NCBI GenBank assembly: GCA_964369805.1
Contig: CAYJFM010000003.1
Coordinates: 12,959-76,958 of the forward strand
Source of the DNA: CAYJHC01 sp964369805
Lineage (GTDB): Bacteria > Bacillota > Clostridia > Peptostreptococcales > Anaerovoracaceae
DNA: 64,000 nt
Direction of reading: 5' to 3'
Part shown: positions 25,353 through 34,350 of the stretch, in pieces
Position numbering within the stretch: position 1 is the stretch's first letter
Layout: each line of letters begins with the position of its first letter
Translations under genes and position numbers: made by a program
Notes under the pieces: model-generated
Databases searched by the model: none
What the model was told of the DNA's origin: nothing
Seen by the model: the letters and a program-made list of their open reading frames with translations, nothing else

Positions 25353-26789
25353 ATGGATATGAATATAGTTGATCAAAAAATTGACCAGCTTAGAGAAAAC
25401 ATCATAAGTGACCTACAAACTTTAGTAGGAATAAAAAGCGTGGTGAACAAAGCTTCTGGAAATAAGCCATTTGGAGATGGAGTACACCAGGCTTTTGAAT
25501 TTATGCTAAACCTAGCGGAGAAAGAAAATATGGATACTGTAAATGTTGATAATTATGGTGGGCATATTGATTTTGGCGAAGGTCATCTAAGCGAAACGAT
25601 GGGAATTTTATGCCACCTTGATGTAGTACCTGAAGGAAACTCATGGACTAAGGATCCTTTCGGTGGAGAATTAATAGAGGGAAAAATCTATGGTAGAGGA
25701 ACTATTGATGACAAAGGCCCTACTATAGCTTGTTTTTATGCCATGAAAGCCCTCAAAGAGCTAGGGTTTAAGCCAGAAAAAAGAGTCAGGATGATTTTGG
25801 GTCTTGATGAAGAAACTAACTGGGATGGAATGAAGTACTATCTAAGCAAAGTAAACCCGCCAGACTTTGGAATTGCACCTGATGGGGATTTCCCAGTAAT
25901 TCATGGGGAAATGGGAATAATTGTTTTTGATATATGTAAAAAAATTGGCAGAAGCTTTGAGAAAGGCATAGAACTGAGAAGCTTAAAGGGTGGAAATGCA
26001 GCAAATATGGTACCTGATAAGGCTAGGGCTGTAGTTAATTCGCCAAAGGCAAACATATACTCAGAAATAAAGGATAACGCAGAAAGATATAAAGAAAGAA
26101 CAGGAAACATAATTCATACTAAGGCAGTTGGCAAAAGCTACGAAATTGTGGCAGAAGGTGTATCTGCACATGGTTCAATGCCTACTTTAGGGAAAAATGC
26201 AATCGGAGTATTGATGGAATTTTTAGGGGAAATAAGGTTTGCAAATGAAGATGTAAACGACTTTATTAAATTCTACAATGATCATATTTCCTATGAGAAT
26301 AATGGTAAATCCTTAGGCTGTTTTTTGGAAGATGAAATATCAGGAGAATTGATTGTAAACCCTGGTGTTTGCGAAGCAGATAAAGGTTCTTTTAAATTAA
26401 CAATTAATGCAAGATACCCAGTGACTAAGTCGGAGTCAGATATCTATGAAAAGCTTGATGCAGTGTTAGATAAATATAATTTAGGACTTATAAAGGGAAA
26501 CCATAAGCCACCAATATACACTCCTGAAAATAGCCCCTTTGTGAAAACTTTAATGGAAGTCTTTGAAAGTAGAACAGGACGTAAAGAAGCCCCATTAGTA
26601 ATTGGTGGAGGTACATATGCTAGAGCCTGCCCGAATGTTCTTGCATTCGGTGCAAAGCTATCAGATCAAGAGTCATTGGCACATCAAAAGGACGAGTATA
26701 TAGAAGCGGAACACTTAATAAATGTTACTAAAATATATGCAGAAACAATATATAAACTATCTAAAGATGATAAAGGCTTCATAGAATAA
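25353..26789 (+). CDS. M20-family peptidase, PepV-like dipeptidase
   Basis: The 478-residue zinc peptidase has the metal-binding motifs of M20: CHLDVVPEG (His, Asp), GRGTIDDKGP (bridging Asp), and GLDEETNWDGM (catalytic Glu pair), with SAHGSMPTLGKNA in the dimerisation/lid part and a C-terminal ligand in LAHQKDEYI. The length and the SWTKDPFGGELI stretch match PepV-type dipeptidases that release amino acids from Xaa dipeptides in the cytosol. A second ATG lies at 25359; neither has a strong ribosome site, and coupling to the gene 4 bases upstream is likely. Confidence 0.9.
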   Translation: MDMNIVDQKIDQLRENIISDLQTLVGIKSVVNKASGNKPFGDGVHQAFEFMLNLAEKENMDTVNVDNYGGHIDFGEGHLSETMGILCHLDVVPEGNSWTKDPFGGELIEGKIYGRGTIDDKGPTIACFYAMKALKELGFKPEKRVRMILGLDEETNWDGMKYYLSKVNPPDFGIAPDGDFPVIHGEMGIIVFDICKKIGRSFEKGIELRSLKGGNAANMVPDKARAVVNSPKANIYSEIKDNAERYKERTGNIIHTKAVGKSYEIVAEGVSAHGSMPTLGKNAIGVLMEFLGEIRFANEDVNDFIKFYNDHISYENNGKSLGCFLEDEISGELIVNPGVCEADKGSFKLTINARYPVTKSESDIYEKLDAVLDKYNLGLIKGNHKPPIYTPENSPFVKTLMEVFESRTGRKEAPLVIGGGTYARACPNVLAFGAKLSDQESLAHQKDEYIEAEHLINVTKIYAETIYKLSKDDKGFIE

Positions 26790-26812
26790 AAATTGTGAAA
26801 ACACTGAAATTG

Positions 26813-26841
26813 TTGACAAAAGAAAATCTATAGTGTAGCAT
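26813..26841 (+). promoter_or_regulatory. Promoter of the folT riboswitch transcript
   Basis: TTGACA at 26813-26818 and TAGCAT at 26836-26841 are spaced by 17 bases. The predicted start near 26848 coincides with the beginning of the riboswitch. Confidence 0.75.
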
Positions 26842-26849
26842 TAAAAAGC

Positions 26850-26947
26850 ACAGAGTAGAGAAAAGTGCGTAAAGTGTTCTTTGAACGGGGAGTTGTCAAG
26901 GGAACGAAAGGCTTATGGCTTGCGGTATTTTTCTCGCATCCCGCTGG
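26850..26947 (+). promoter_or_regulatory. THF (tetrahydrofolate) riboswitch
   Basis: The conserved pieces of the folT-type THF aptamer occur in order: AGAGTAG near 26853, GCGTAAAGTG at 26867-26876, a GTTC/GAAC helix, GGGGAGTTGTC, ACGAAAGGC near 26904, GCGGTA and GCATCCCGCT near 26936. It is followed by an intrinsic terminator and a FolT-type S component, so folate likely switches the gene off by termination. Confidence 0.88.
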
Positions 26948-26964
26948 AACAAAAAATAAAATGG

Positions 26965-26995
26965 GACAAGTGTATATTTCGCTTGTCTTTTTTAT
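26965..26995 (+). terminator. Riboswitch-controlled terminator before folT
   Basis: GACAAG (26965-26970) pairs with CTTGTC (26982-26987), followed by a T-run. Its location between aptamer and ribosome site fits transcriptional control. Confidence 0.8.
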
Positions 26996-27026
26996 TTCTT
27001 GTTCAGCTATTTATAAGGAGGTCACT

Positions 27027-27599
27027 ATGACTATTAAAACAAAATTTGTCAATTCAATGAAAGAATTGTCATCCGTTAAATCACTCACACTAGCAAGTAT
27101 GATTCTTGCCATTATTGTCATTATGGGTTTTTTTGCAAACTTTACTTTAACTATTTTTCCAATGGTAAAAATAAGTTTTGGATTTGTGCCTCAGTCAATA
27201 GGAGCTATGATACTGGGGCCTGTAGTATCTAGCATGATATGTGGGCTAGGAGATATACTATCTTACTTTTTCAACCCTCAAGGAGGAGCATACTTTCCTG
27301 GATGGACAATAAATGCTATTCTAACAGGACTTATTTTTGGTGCTTTTCTATATAAAAATAACACTTCTTTAAAAAACATTGTTTTTGCAAAAATTATAAT
27401 ACTAGTGTTTGTTGAAATTCTTTTAGGCTCTCTATGGCTGAACATTCAATTTGGGATGCCTTTCTTTGCCACACTAATTACTAGAGCTGTTGCAAACACT
27501 TTGGCAGCGCCATTTGAAGTGGCTATAATTTACTTTGTAGGAAAGGCTTTAATTAAAGTCCCTTTTATTCGCGATAGAGAATTAAGAAGAAACTCTTAA
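27027..27599 (+). CDS. folT: Folate ECF transporter S component (FolT)
   Basis: The 190-residue protein has about six membrane helices. It resembles FolT-type S components: TLASMILAIIVIMG, VKISFGFVPQSIGAMILGP, GDILSYFFNPQGGAYFPGW and WLNIQFGMPFFATLITR. It would bind folate and dock with a shared EcfA-EcfA'-EcfT module. AAGGAGG before the ATG at 27027 fixes the start; the frame is open further upstream but only through the riboswitch. The THF riboswitch ahead of it strongly supports folate as ligand. Confidence 0.9.
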   Translation: MTIKTKFVNSMKELSSVKSLTLASMILAIIVIMGFFANFTLTIFPMVKISFGFVPQSIGAMILGPVVSSMICGLGDILSYFFNPQGGAYFPGWTINAILTGLIFGAFLYKNNTSLKNIVFAKIIILVFVEILLGSLWLNIQFGMPFFATLITRAVANTLAAPFEVAIIYFVGKALIKVPFIRDRELRRNS

Positions 27600-27642
27600 G
27601 TGAATCTTATAAAATATTGGAAGGAGCTTAGGCATATTGTAT

Positions 27643-27671
27643 TTGTGTAAGAACTATGGCACAATTATAAT
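27643..27671 (+). promoter_or_regulatory. Promoter of the GGDEF/EAL gene
   Basis: TTGTGT at 27643-27648 and a perfect TATAAT at 27666-27671 are spaced by 17 bases, 55 bases before the ATG. Confidence 0.6.
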
Positions 27672-27725
27672 GTTACATGAATAAGACTAAGTAGCTAAAA
27701 CAAAGTTGGACTGGGGGGATAGGCA

Positions 27726-30700
27726 ATGAGTATGGAAGAAAAATTGATTATTAAAAGCGAAAGCCCTGAAGAAATAAAAGCTGAATTTAACTCTTCTGAG
27801 ATTCTAAGGTCAATATTAGGGGAGGCTCCATTTGCTGTTAATATATGGACTGAAGAGATGACGAATATTATGTGCAATTCACATATATTGAAGGCATTTA
27901 ATATTAATAGTGGAGAAGATTTTCTTGATAAATTTTATGAGTTTTCACCAGAACTTCAGCCAAATGGTATATCTTCAGTTGAAATGGCACGTAGAAACTT
28001 TAGCAAAGTGATTAAAAATGGGAAGCATGTTTTTAACTGGATGCACATAACTCCAGATGGAAATAGACTCCCTTGTGAAATTACCTTGATTAAGCTTGAA
28101 GGTGCATCGAGTGAACCTTATATTGCAGGTTTCATTAAAGATTTACGTGCTGAATTCACCTATGCAAAGCATGAGGAAAAGTATGATTACTACTTTACAG
28201 ATAAGCTTCCAAGAAATATTTTAATGGAAGAAATCTACGAGCTATCTAAAGAATGGTTTTTTTCTGTAGACCTAAGGACGGGTAATTATAATTACTTTGG
28301 AAGGAAAGGCATTCAAGGATTAAATGAAAATACCATGATTAGGGACAGCGAGATCCTAGAGCGAGGCTTGATTCATGAGGATGATGTTACCCTTTATGAA
28401 AAGATGATGGAAAACATAAAAGTGGGAATTACAGAATCATATGATATAAGATTTTTAGATAATGAGGGCTTTTATCGATACCATAAAGTTACTTGCAAGC
28501 TTATTTCGGACAGTAAGAATGAGCCTGTATTTGTAGTTGGTAAAGGTATCGATATTCATGAACAAAAGGTCTTTGAGGAACGATCACAAAAGGATTTGCT
28601 TACTGATTGTTACAATAAAATTAGTGCCCAAAACATAATAGCTGAAAAACTAATTTCAAACAGCACATCTTCCCATGCTTTTTTTATTGTTGATATTGAT
28701 AATTTCAAATCAGTTAATGATAATTTAGGGCATTATTTTGGAGATGAAGTTATTAGAGATATATCAACAGGATTGAAGAGTGTATTTAGAGATAATGATA
28801 CAGTTGCAAGAATAGGTGGGGATGAATTTATTATTTTTGTGGAAGACCTCTCTGATCTGAATGTCATAGGAAAAAAAGCTGAAAAAATACTGGATGTATA
28901 TAGAAAAACCTATTCAGGAGAGTATAAAGATTACTCTATTTCAGGAAGTGTCGGCATAGCACAATACCCTAGAGATGGTGCTACCTATGATGAGCTATAT
29001 CAAAAGGCTGACAAAGCACTAAGCCAAGCTAAGATCAGAGGAAAAAATAGATTTGAGATGTACTCGGAGGATTTCAATATTGGAACAACAAGAAGTATTA
29101 CTAAAATTGAAAATGCAAATAGAATTGCAAGCTCATTTTTTGATTATGATCTTATTTCTGCTGTATTTAACATTCTATATGAAAAAGATGGAAACAGCGA
29201 TGCAATTAACCTAACACTTAGCTATATTTGTCAAAAATACAATGCTGATAGAAGCTATATTTTTGAAAGTTTAGATGGTGGATTGAGTCTAGATAATACT
29301 TTTGAATACTGTAAAGAAGGGATTAGTAGTGAAATAAATAACTTGCAAGGAATCCCATATGAGCTTTTTAAAGATTTTTTGGGAAAAGCGCATAATGGCA
29401 TTATTTATTCTAATAATCTAAGAGAAACCTTAGAGCAGGATAGAGCTTTTGAAATTATGGATGATCAAGGAATCTTATCCTTTGTACATGCGCAGACTAA
29501 GCGTGATGGAAAAATGACATTCTTCATAGGACTTGATGACTGCACAAAAACAAGAATTTGGACAGAAAAAGAAATCAATAGCCTACAATATATAGGCAAG
29601 TTATTATCTATAATTTTGCAAGGTACACATTTAAGAAACAAAATAAACCAACTTGCAGTAAGCAATAGGAACTCAGCTAGCATTTTAGATACTTCTGATA
29701 GTATTGTGTATGTAAGCGATTTAAAAACTTATGATTTATTATATCTAAATAAAATAGGGAAGGATGCAGTAGGAGTAGAGGCAGATTCGGATTTGAGTGG
29801 GCAAAAATGCTATAAAATTCTACAAGGAAAAGAAGAACCTTGTGAGTTTTGCACAAACCATTTATTAAAAGAAGATGAGTATTATGAATGGTCATACTAC
29901 AACCCTAACTTAGATGGAACATTTTTACTAAAAGACAAGCTAATAGATTTTGGAGGAAGAGCTGCTAGGCTTGAGATTGCTACTGATGTATCGAAAATAG
30001 TAGAGTTGGAGAAAACACTTACCCATAGGCTAGCAGATGAACAATTTTTGATGGAATGTACTGAAATGCTGCATTCGGGCAAGGAGCCGGACAAATCTAT
30101 AAGTTCACTACTTAATGCTGTCGTAAATTATTATGATGCAGAAAGAAGCTATATATTTGAACTATCAGAGTGCGGAAACTATATAAGCAATACTTATGAA
30201 TGTTGCAAGGAAGGGTGTGAGGAATATAAAGAGAGCCTACAAAATATACCAGTAGAAGAATTAAAAAAATTAATGAACCAATGCGAGACACAAATTGCCT
30301 TTCGTCTTAATATTGATGAGGTAGACAAAAACACTCTTGAATATAAACTCATGGAAATGCAAAAATTAAAAGAAGTAATTATAGGGGCAATTAAGGTAGA
30401 GGGGAAGAATGTTACTGGATTTGTTGGCGTAGACAACCCTGGCAAAAATAAGGAAAAAATTGTAATAACAAAAACTGTTGCGAAATTCACAGCCAACTTT
30501 CTTGATGAGACAGAATTAGTTTCTAACCTTAATAGGCTTAGTTACTACGATACCCTAACAAGAATTAAAAACAGGTATAGCTATACATTAGCCTTAAAGA
30601 GAATTGATATGAATATTGGCAGCTTGGGTGTTATATATGCAGATATTATAGGTCTTTGTGAAATCAATGATACGAAAGGAGTAATGGCTGGCGATAGCGC

Positions 30701-31709
30701 CTTAATAAAGTTAGCGGAGATATTGCGTGGAATCTTTGAAGAAAATGTTTTTCGCGTGGGAGGCGATGAATTTGCAGTTATTTCCGAAAACATATCTGAA
30801 ACAGATTTTGAAAAAAAAATAGAATTGCTAAAAGCAAAGTTAGATAAAGAAGAAAGCTTTAGAACTTCAATAGGGTATACATGGAATAAAAATCAAAAGA
30901 GCTCAAATATAATTGATTTACAAGAAGGAAAAGAATATGAACATATTTTGCTTAGAAATTTAGAAAAAGAAATTTCTGATGGAAAGTATATTGTGTATAT
31001 GCAGCCACAAGTAAACCTTTCGTCGGGAAAAGTTGAAAGTGCAGAAGCCCTTGTAAGGAGACTTGGTGCAGATGAAGTTGTTCAATCGCCTTTTTACTTT
31101 TTACCGTTTTATGAAAAAGAAGGAATGGTCCCTAAAATCGACGAATTTGTATTTGAAACAGTTTGTAAAACTTTAAAAAATTGGAAAGATAGTGGTGTAG
31201 ATGCACTGCCGAGAATATCTGTAAATTGCTCGAGAATAACTATTTCAGAAAAGGGAATAGTAGAAAAGTTTTCAAGCATATGCGATAAATATGGAGTTGA
31301 TAGAGCTAAGTTAATTATTGAGATTACTGAGACAATAAGGGGAATAGAGGAGAAGGCATTTGCAAAGGTAATCGAAAATTTTTCAGATGCAGGATTTTTA
31401 GTATCACTAGATGATTTTGGTAGTGGGTATTCAAACTTAAACTCTTTAGTAGTTTCTGATTTTGATGAAGTTAAAATTGATATGAAGATAATAAGTGGCA
31501 TGCATAAGGATAAAAAATCTAAGGCCTTATCTCAAATCGCTATTTCTCTTTGCGAAAATCTTGGGGGAGTTGCTTCAGTGGCCGAGGGTGTTGAAGAGAA
31601 GGTGCAGCATGAAATGCTATGTGAAATGGGATGTAGAGTAGGGCAGGGTTACTACTATGGAAAACCGATGCCTGTAGATGAATTCACAAATAGATATTTA
31701 AACCTTTAA
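27726..31709 (+). CDS. Multi-sensor c-di-GMP enzyme: PAS-PAS-GGDEF-GAF-PAS-GAF-GGDEF-EAL
   Basis: This 1327-residue protein combines two cyclases and one phosphodiesterase. PAS-like regions cover about 40-145 and 170-285. The first GGDEF motif is at residue 364 and has an RDND inhibitory I-site five residues before it. Two related GAF-like regions follow, around 465-640 and 785-940; both contain RSYIFE and a CKEG stretch, so they arose by duplication, with a PAS region between them containing EPCEFC. The second GGDEF is at residue 1012, without an I-site. The EAL domain begins near 1085 with AEALVRR, VNCSR, DDFGSGY (1229), AEGVE and QGYYYGKP, so it looks active. There is no membrane segment, so it is cytosolic. 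GGGGGGA precedes the ATG. Confidence 0.9.
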   Translation: MSMEEKLIIKSESPEEIKAEFNSSEILRSILGEAPFAVNIWTEEMTNIMCNSHILKAFNINSGEDFLDKFYEFSPELQPNGISSVEMARRNFSKVIKNGKHVFNWMHITPDGNRLPCEITLIKLEGASSEPYIAGFIKDLRAEFTYAKHEEKYDYYFTDKLPRNILMEEIYELSKEWFFSVDLRTGNYNYFGRKGIQGLNENTMIRDSEILERGLIHEDDVTLYEKMMENIKVGITESYDIRFLDNEGFYRYHKVTCKLISDSKNEPVFVVGKGIDIHEQKVFEERSQKDLLTDCYNKISAQNIIAEKLISNSTSSHAFFIVDIDNFKSVNDNLGHYFGDEVIRDISTGLKSVFRDNDTVARIGGDEFIIFVEDLSDLNVIGKKAEKILDVYRKTYSGEYKDYSISGSVGIAQYPRDGATYDELYQKADKALSQAKIRGKNRFEMYSEDFNIGTTRSITKIENANRIASSFFDYDLISAVFNILYEKDGNSDAINLTLSYICQKYNADRSYIFESLDGGLSLDNTFEYCKEGISSEINNLQGIPYELFKDFLGKAHNGIIYSNNLRETLEQDRAFEIMDDQGILSFVHAQTKRDGKMTFFIGLDDCTKTRIWTEKEINSLQYIGKLLSIILQGTHLRNKINQLAVSNRNSASILDTSDSIVYVSDLKTYDLLYLNKIGKDAVGVEADSDLSGQKCYKILQGKEEPCEFCTNHLLKEDEYYEWSYYNPNLDGTFLLKDKLIDFGGRAARLEIATDVSKIVELEKTLTHRLADEQFLMECTEMLHSGKEPDKSISSLLNAVVNYYDAERSYIFELSECGNYISNTYECCKEGCEEYKESLQNIPVEELKKLMNQCETQIAFRLNIDEVDKNTLEYKLMEMQKLKEVIIGAIKVEGKNVTGFVGVDNPGKNKEKIVITKTVAKFTANFLDETELVSNLNRLSYYDTLTRIKNRYSYTLALKRIDMNIGSLGVIYADIIGLCEINDTKGVMAGDSALIKLAEILRGIFEENVFRVGGDEFAVISENISETDFEKKIELLKAKLDKEESFRTSIGYTWNKNQKSSNIIDLQEGKEYEHILLRNLEKEISDGKYIVYMQPQVNLSSGKVESAEALVRRLGADEVVQSPFYFLPFYEKEGMVPKIDEFVFETVCKTLKNWKDSGVDALPRISVNCSRITISEKGIVEKFSSICDKYGVDRAKLIIEITETIRGIEEKAFAKVIENFSDAGFLVSLDDFGSGYSNLNSLVVSDFDEVKIDMKIISGMHKDKKSKALSQIAISLCENLGGVASVAEGVEEKVQHEMLCEMGCRVGQGYYYGKPMPVDEFTNRYLNL

Positions 31710-31756
31710 AGATGTCTTGGGCCTTGGAGATATAGCAAAGTGACTTTGTATAATAT

Positions 31757-31785
31757 TTGACAAACACTACCCTATATGTTAATAT
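31757..31785 (+). promoter_or_regulatory. Promoter of the ribU riboswitch transcript
   Basis: TTGACA at 31757-31762 and TAATAT at 31780-31785 are spaced by 17 bases, with extended TG at 31777-31778. Confidence 0.8.
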
Positions 31786-31800
31786 GAATCGTAAACAAAA

Positions 31801-31925
31801 TCTGTTTCAGGGCGAGGTGTAAATCCTCACCGGTGGTGAAAGGGTAGCCCTTAAGTCCACGAGCCAAATTTGGTTGATCTGGTTAGAATCCAGAACCGAC
31901 GGTCATAGTCCGGATGAAAGAAACA
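31801..31925 (+). promoter_or_regulatory. FMN riboswitch (RFN element)
   Basis: The RFN core is clear: CAGGGCGAGGTG, AAATCCTCACCGGTGGT, GAGCC, a variable helix, then ACCGACGGTCATAGTCCGGAT in two adjoining blocks, closed by TCTGTTTC with GAAAGAAACA. It precedes a terminator and a riboflavin S component, so FMN would end transcription early. Confidence 0.95.
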
Positions 31926-31947
31926 AAATACCAAAAGTATTTATTAT

Positions 31948-31980
31948 TTGCCTTGAAGTTTGTTCTTCGAGGCAATTTTT
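31948..31980 (+). terminator. Riboswitch-controlled terminator before ribU
   Basis: TTGCCTTGAAG (31948-31958) pairs with CTTCGAGGCAA (31965-31975) around a 6-base loop and is followed by five T. Confidence 0.85.
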
Positions 31981-32026
31981 GATTTCCTGACAGATTGTAA
32001 TAATAGTTATCTTAAAGGAGAGAAGA

Positions 32027-32641
32027 ATGGAAAAAGAAAGAGAAATAACAGAAGCAACAGACAAAAAGAAAGCAGAAGAAACAACAAAAGTAGGTGGGAG
32101 AACTAGCAGCTCTAAAAGAACTGCTATGCTCGCAAAGATGGGAATGCTAGTAGCAATTTCTATAGTATTAGTTTACTTTATTAGAGTACCTATTTTTCCT
32201 GCTGTACCATTTTTAGAGTATGACCCAGCAGATATTCCAATATTAATTGGAACCTTTGCCTTTGGACCGTGGGCAGGGATAGGTTTAACTGTAGTAGTCT
32301 CAGTGCTTCAAGGAACGACAGTTAGCGCGGCATCAGGAATTTATGGTATAATAATGCATATACTTGCAACAAGTGCGCTTGCATCAGTAGCAGGGGTAAT
32401 ATATAAGAGAGATAAAACTAGAAAGAGTGCAGTAATTGGATTGATCTGTGGAACTGTTGCTATGATTGTTGTAATGTTTGCGGCTAACCTGATTGTTACA
32501 CCGTATTTTATGGGAATTCCAATAAGCGCTATTTGGCCATTAATGCCTTTTATTGTAGGTTTTAATGCCATTAAAGCAGGGATTAATTCAGTGATAACTT
32601 TTATACTATACAAGAGAATTTCTAAATTTTTGCATAAATAA
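32027..32641 (+). CDS. ribU: Riboflavin ECF transporter S component RibU
   Basis: The 204-residue membrane protein has a charged N-terminus of about 38 residues and then about six helices. The region PIFPAVPFLEYDPADIPIL, read with GTFAFGPWAGI, is the RibU hallmark for flavin binding. It depends on an EcfAA'T module, none of which is adjacent. AAAGGAGAG precedes the ATG. The FMN riboswitch upstream supports riboflavin as ligand. The Lys/Glu/Thr-rich N-terminal extension is longer than in characterised RibU proteins. Confidence 0.94.
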   Translation: MEKEREITEATDKKKAEETTKVGGRTSSSKRTAMLAKMGMLVAISIVLVYFIRVPIFPAVPFLEYDPADIPILIGTFAFGPWAGIGLTVVVSVLQGTTVSAASGIYGIIMHILATSALASVAGVIYKRDKTRKSAVIGLICGTVAMIVVMFAANLIVTPYFMGIPISAIWPLMPFIVGFNAIKAGINSVITFILYKRISKFLHK

Positions 32642-32661
32642 GGAATTAAATTAGGAGAAGA

Positions 32662-33087
32662 ATGAACGAGTTTTACGGAAAAAATCAAATAGACTCTGAA
32701 GAATTTGCTAAGAAGGTAGCTGCTACGATAAAAGAGGGAGATGTAATTGCACTGAATGGAGGCCTGGGTACAGGGAAGACCACTTTATCTAAGTTTATTT
32801 GCAAAGCTCTTGGAGTAAGCGAAAGGGTAACAAGCCCAACTTTTACTATAGTGCAAGAATATAGAAGTGGAAGATTACCAGTATTTCATTTTGATGTATA
32901 TAGAATGAGTAGCTCAGAGGAACTAGAAGACATCGGGTATGAAGAGTACTTTTTTGGCGGGGGAGTATCAATAGTTGAATGGGCAGAAATTGTTGAGGAG
33001 GTTCTTCCAAGTAATACGAAGACCATTCTTATTGAAATGGGACAGAGTGAGGAAGAACGAATATATAAATACGATTTTGATATTTAA
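32662..33087 (+). CDS. tsaE: tRNA t6A modification ATPase TsaE
   Basis: The 141-residue P-loop protein carries GGLGTGKTT (Walker A) near residue 33 and the family segments VTSPTFTIVQEY, HFDVYRM and SIVEWAE. TsaE works with TsaB and TsaD to add threonylcarbamoyl to A37 of ANN-decoding tRNAs. AGGAGAAG precedes the ATG. tsaE, tsaB-rimI and tsaD follow one another closely, so the whole late t6A complex is made from one operon. Confidence 0.95.
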   Translation: MNEFYGKNQIDSEEFAKKVAATIKEGDVIALNGGLGTGKTTLSKFICKALGVSERVTSPTFTIVQEYRSGRLPVFHFDVYRMSSSEELEDIGYEEYFFGGGVSIVEWAEIVEEVLPSNTKTILIEMGQSEEERIYKYDFDI

Positions 33088-33108
33088 GTAAAATAAGCGA
33101 GGCATAAT

Positions 33109-34350
33109 ATGAATAAACCCGTTTGGGAAAACCTAATATATGCAATAGATACCACAGGACCATTTTGTACTGTGGCTCTTTTGCTTGTAGGGGGAGACGA
33201 AATAAAAGTTATATCAAGAACTTCTAAGGAAAAAATCTCTCATGTTTCAGAGATTTTGGTATTAACAGACGAGCTACTTAGAAGCGAAGGGATGGAAGTT
33301 AACCAGGTTACCGAAATAGCTGTTTCTGTAGGCCCAGGATCCTATACGGGGATAAGAGCGGGGCTATCTACTGCAAGAGCACTTGCACAGGTGTTAGATA
33401 TAAAAGTGCTACCTGTAAGTGCACTGGAGCCATTTGCTTTTAGCAGGGAAGTGGGGGTAGTGGTTTGCCCAATTTTTAATGCTAGAAGAAAACAAATCTA
33501 TGGCGGTGCTTATTTTGGGAAAATGGGAAGGCTAAACTGGGAAGATGAGGATACTCTTCTTGACGGAAAACCTTATTTAATTAACGAATTTTTGGAGGAG
33601 TTAGAAAATAAATTAGAGGGGCATAGCAAAGAAACTGAATTTAGAGAAGTGGTATTCCTAGGGGATGGCGTAGATGCTTATGAAGAGGAGTTACTGAAGT
33701 TTAAAGCCAAGATAGTAGCAAAGGACATAGAGATTACTTGGCCTGAGGAAGGAAGATATCAAAATGCAGAATTTGTAGCTATGAGAGGGTATATAGACAT
33801 TTTAACAGGTGGAGGTGGATCTTATAGGGAAGCTTTACCAGATTATATGAGAAAGGTAGAAGCGGAGCAAAAGTTAGAAGAAAAAAAAGAAAAGATAAGA
33901 GCAGGAGTTTCTTTTAGAAGAGCAGTGCTATCTGATGTAGTTGATATTTTGGAAATTGAAAATAAGTGCTTTTCGGACCCTTGGACTCAGTGGATGATAG
34001 AGGATGAAATTGAGAATGCTATATATATTGTAGGCGAGTATGAAGGAAGGATTATTTCTTATGGAGGTATCTTCATAGCAGGAGGAGATGGTGATGTGCA
34101 CAATTTTGCTGTTGATCCAACTTTTATGAATGGTAGCATTGGCTATCTAATGGGAGAAAGGCTTATAAAAGAGGCTTTTGAAGTTTGCGGGAAACCTATA
34201 GATATTACCTTAGAGGTAAGAGAAGGAAACAAGGCGGGAATCAGGCTTTATGAGAAACTAGGCTTTGAAAGTGTTGGAGTTAGGCCTAAGTACTATATGG
34301 ATGGAGAGAATGCAGTAATAATGTGGAGGTATGATAATGGCAGTCAATAA
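33109..34350 (+). CDS. TsaB-RimI fusion: t6A protein TsaB with C-terminal GNAT domain
   Basis: The 413-residue protein is TsaB in its first 250 residues (YAIDTTGPFCTVALL, SVGPGSYTGIRAGLSTARALA) and a RimI-like acetyltransferase from about residue 267 (FRRAVLSDVVDILEIE, FSDPWTQWMI, LEVREGNKAGIRLYEKLGF). RimI acetylates ribosomal protein S18 and in many genomes is the next gene; here the two are one polypeptide. The acetyl-CoA loop, usually R-x-x-G-x-G/A as in RGKGIG, reads MNGSIG near residue 340, which weakens the case for full enzyme activity. The gene overlaps tsaD, whose ATG lies inside its last codons. Confidence 0.92.
   Translation: MNKPVWENLIYAIDTTGPFCTVALLLVGGDEIKVISRTSKEKISHVSEILVLTDELLRSEGMEVNQVTEIAVSVGPGSYTGIRAGLSTARALAQVLDIKVLPVSALEPFAFSREVGVVVCPIFNARRKQIYGGAYFGKMGRLNWEDEDTLLDGKPYLINEFLEELENKLEGHSKETEFREVVFLGDGVDAYEEELLKFKAKIVAKDIEITWPEEGRYQNAEFVAMRGYIDILTGGGGSYREALPDYMRKVEAEQKLEEKKEKIRAGVSFRRAVLSDVVDILEIENKCFSDPWTQWMIEDEIENAIYIVGEYEGRIISYGGIFIAGGDGDVHNFAVDPTFMNGSIGYLMGERLIKEAFEVCGKPIDITLEVREGNKAGIRLYEKLGFESVGVRPKYYMDGENAVIMWRYDNGSQ

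Noticed and set aside
26865..27026. Longer FolT beginning at 26865
   Set aside because: The extra residues are translated from the THF riboswitch and its terminator. AAGGAGG before 27027 fixes the start.
27600..27725. c-di-GMP riboswitch before the GGDEF/EAL gene
   Set aside because: The leader after the predicted start is under 50 bases and none of the conserved GEMM sequences is present.
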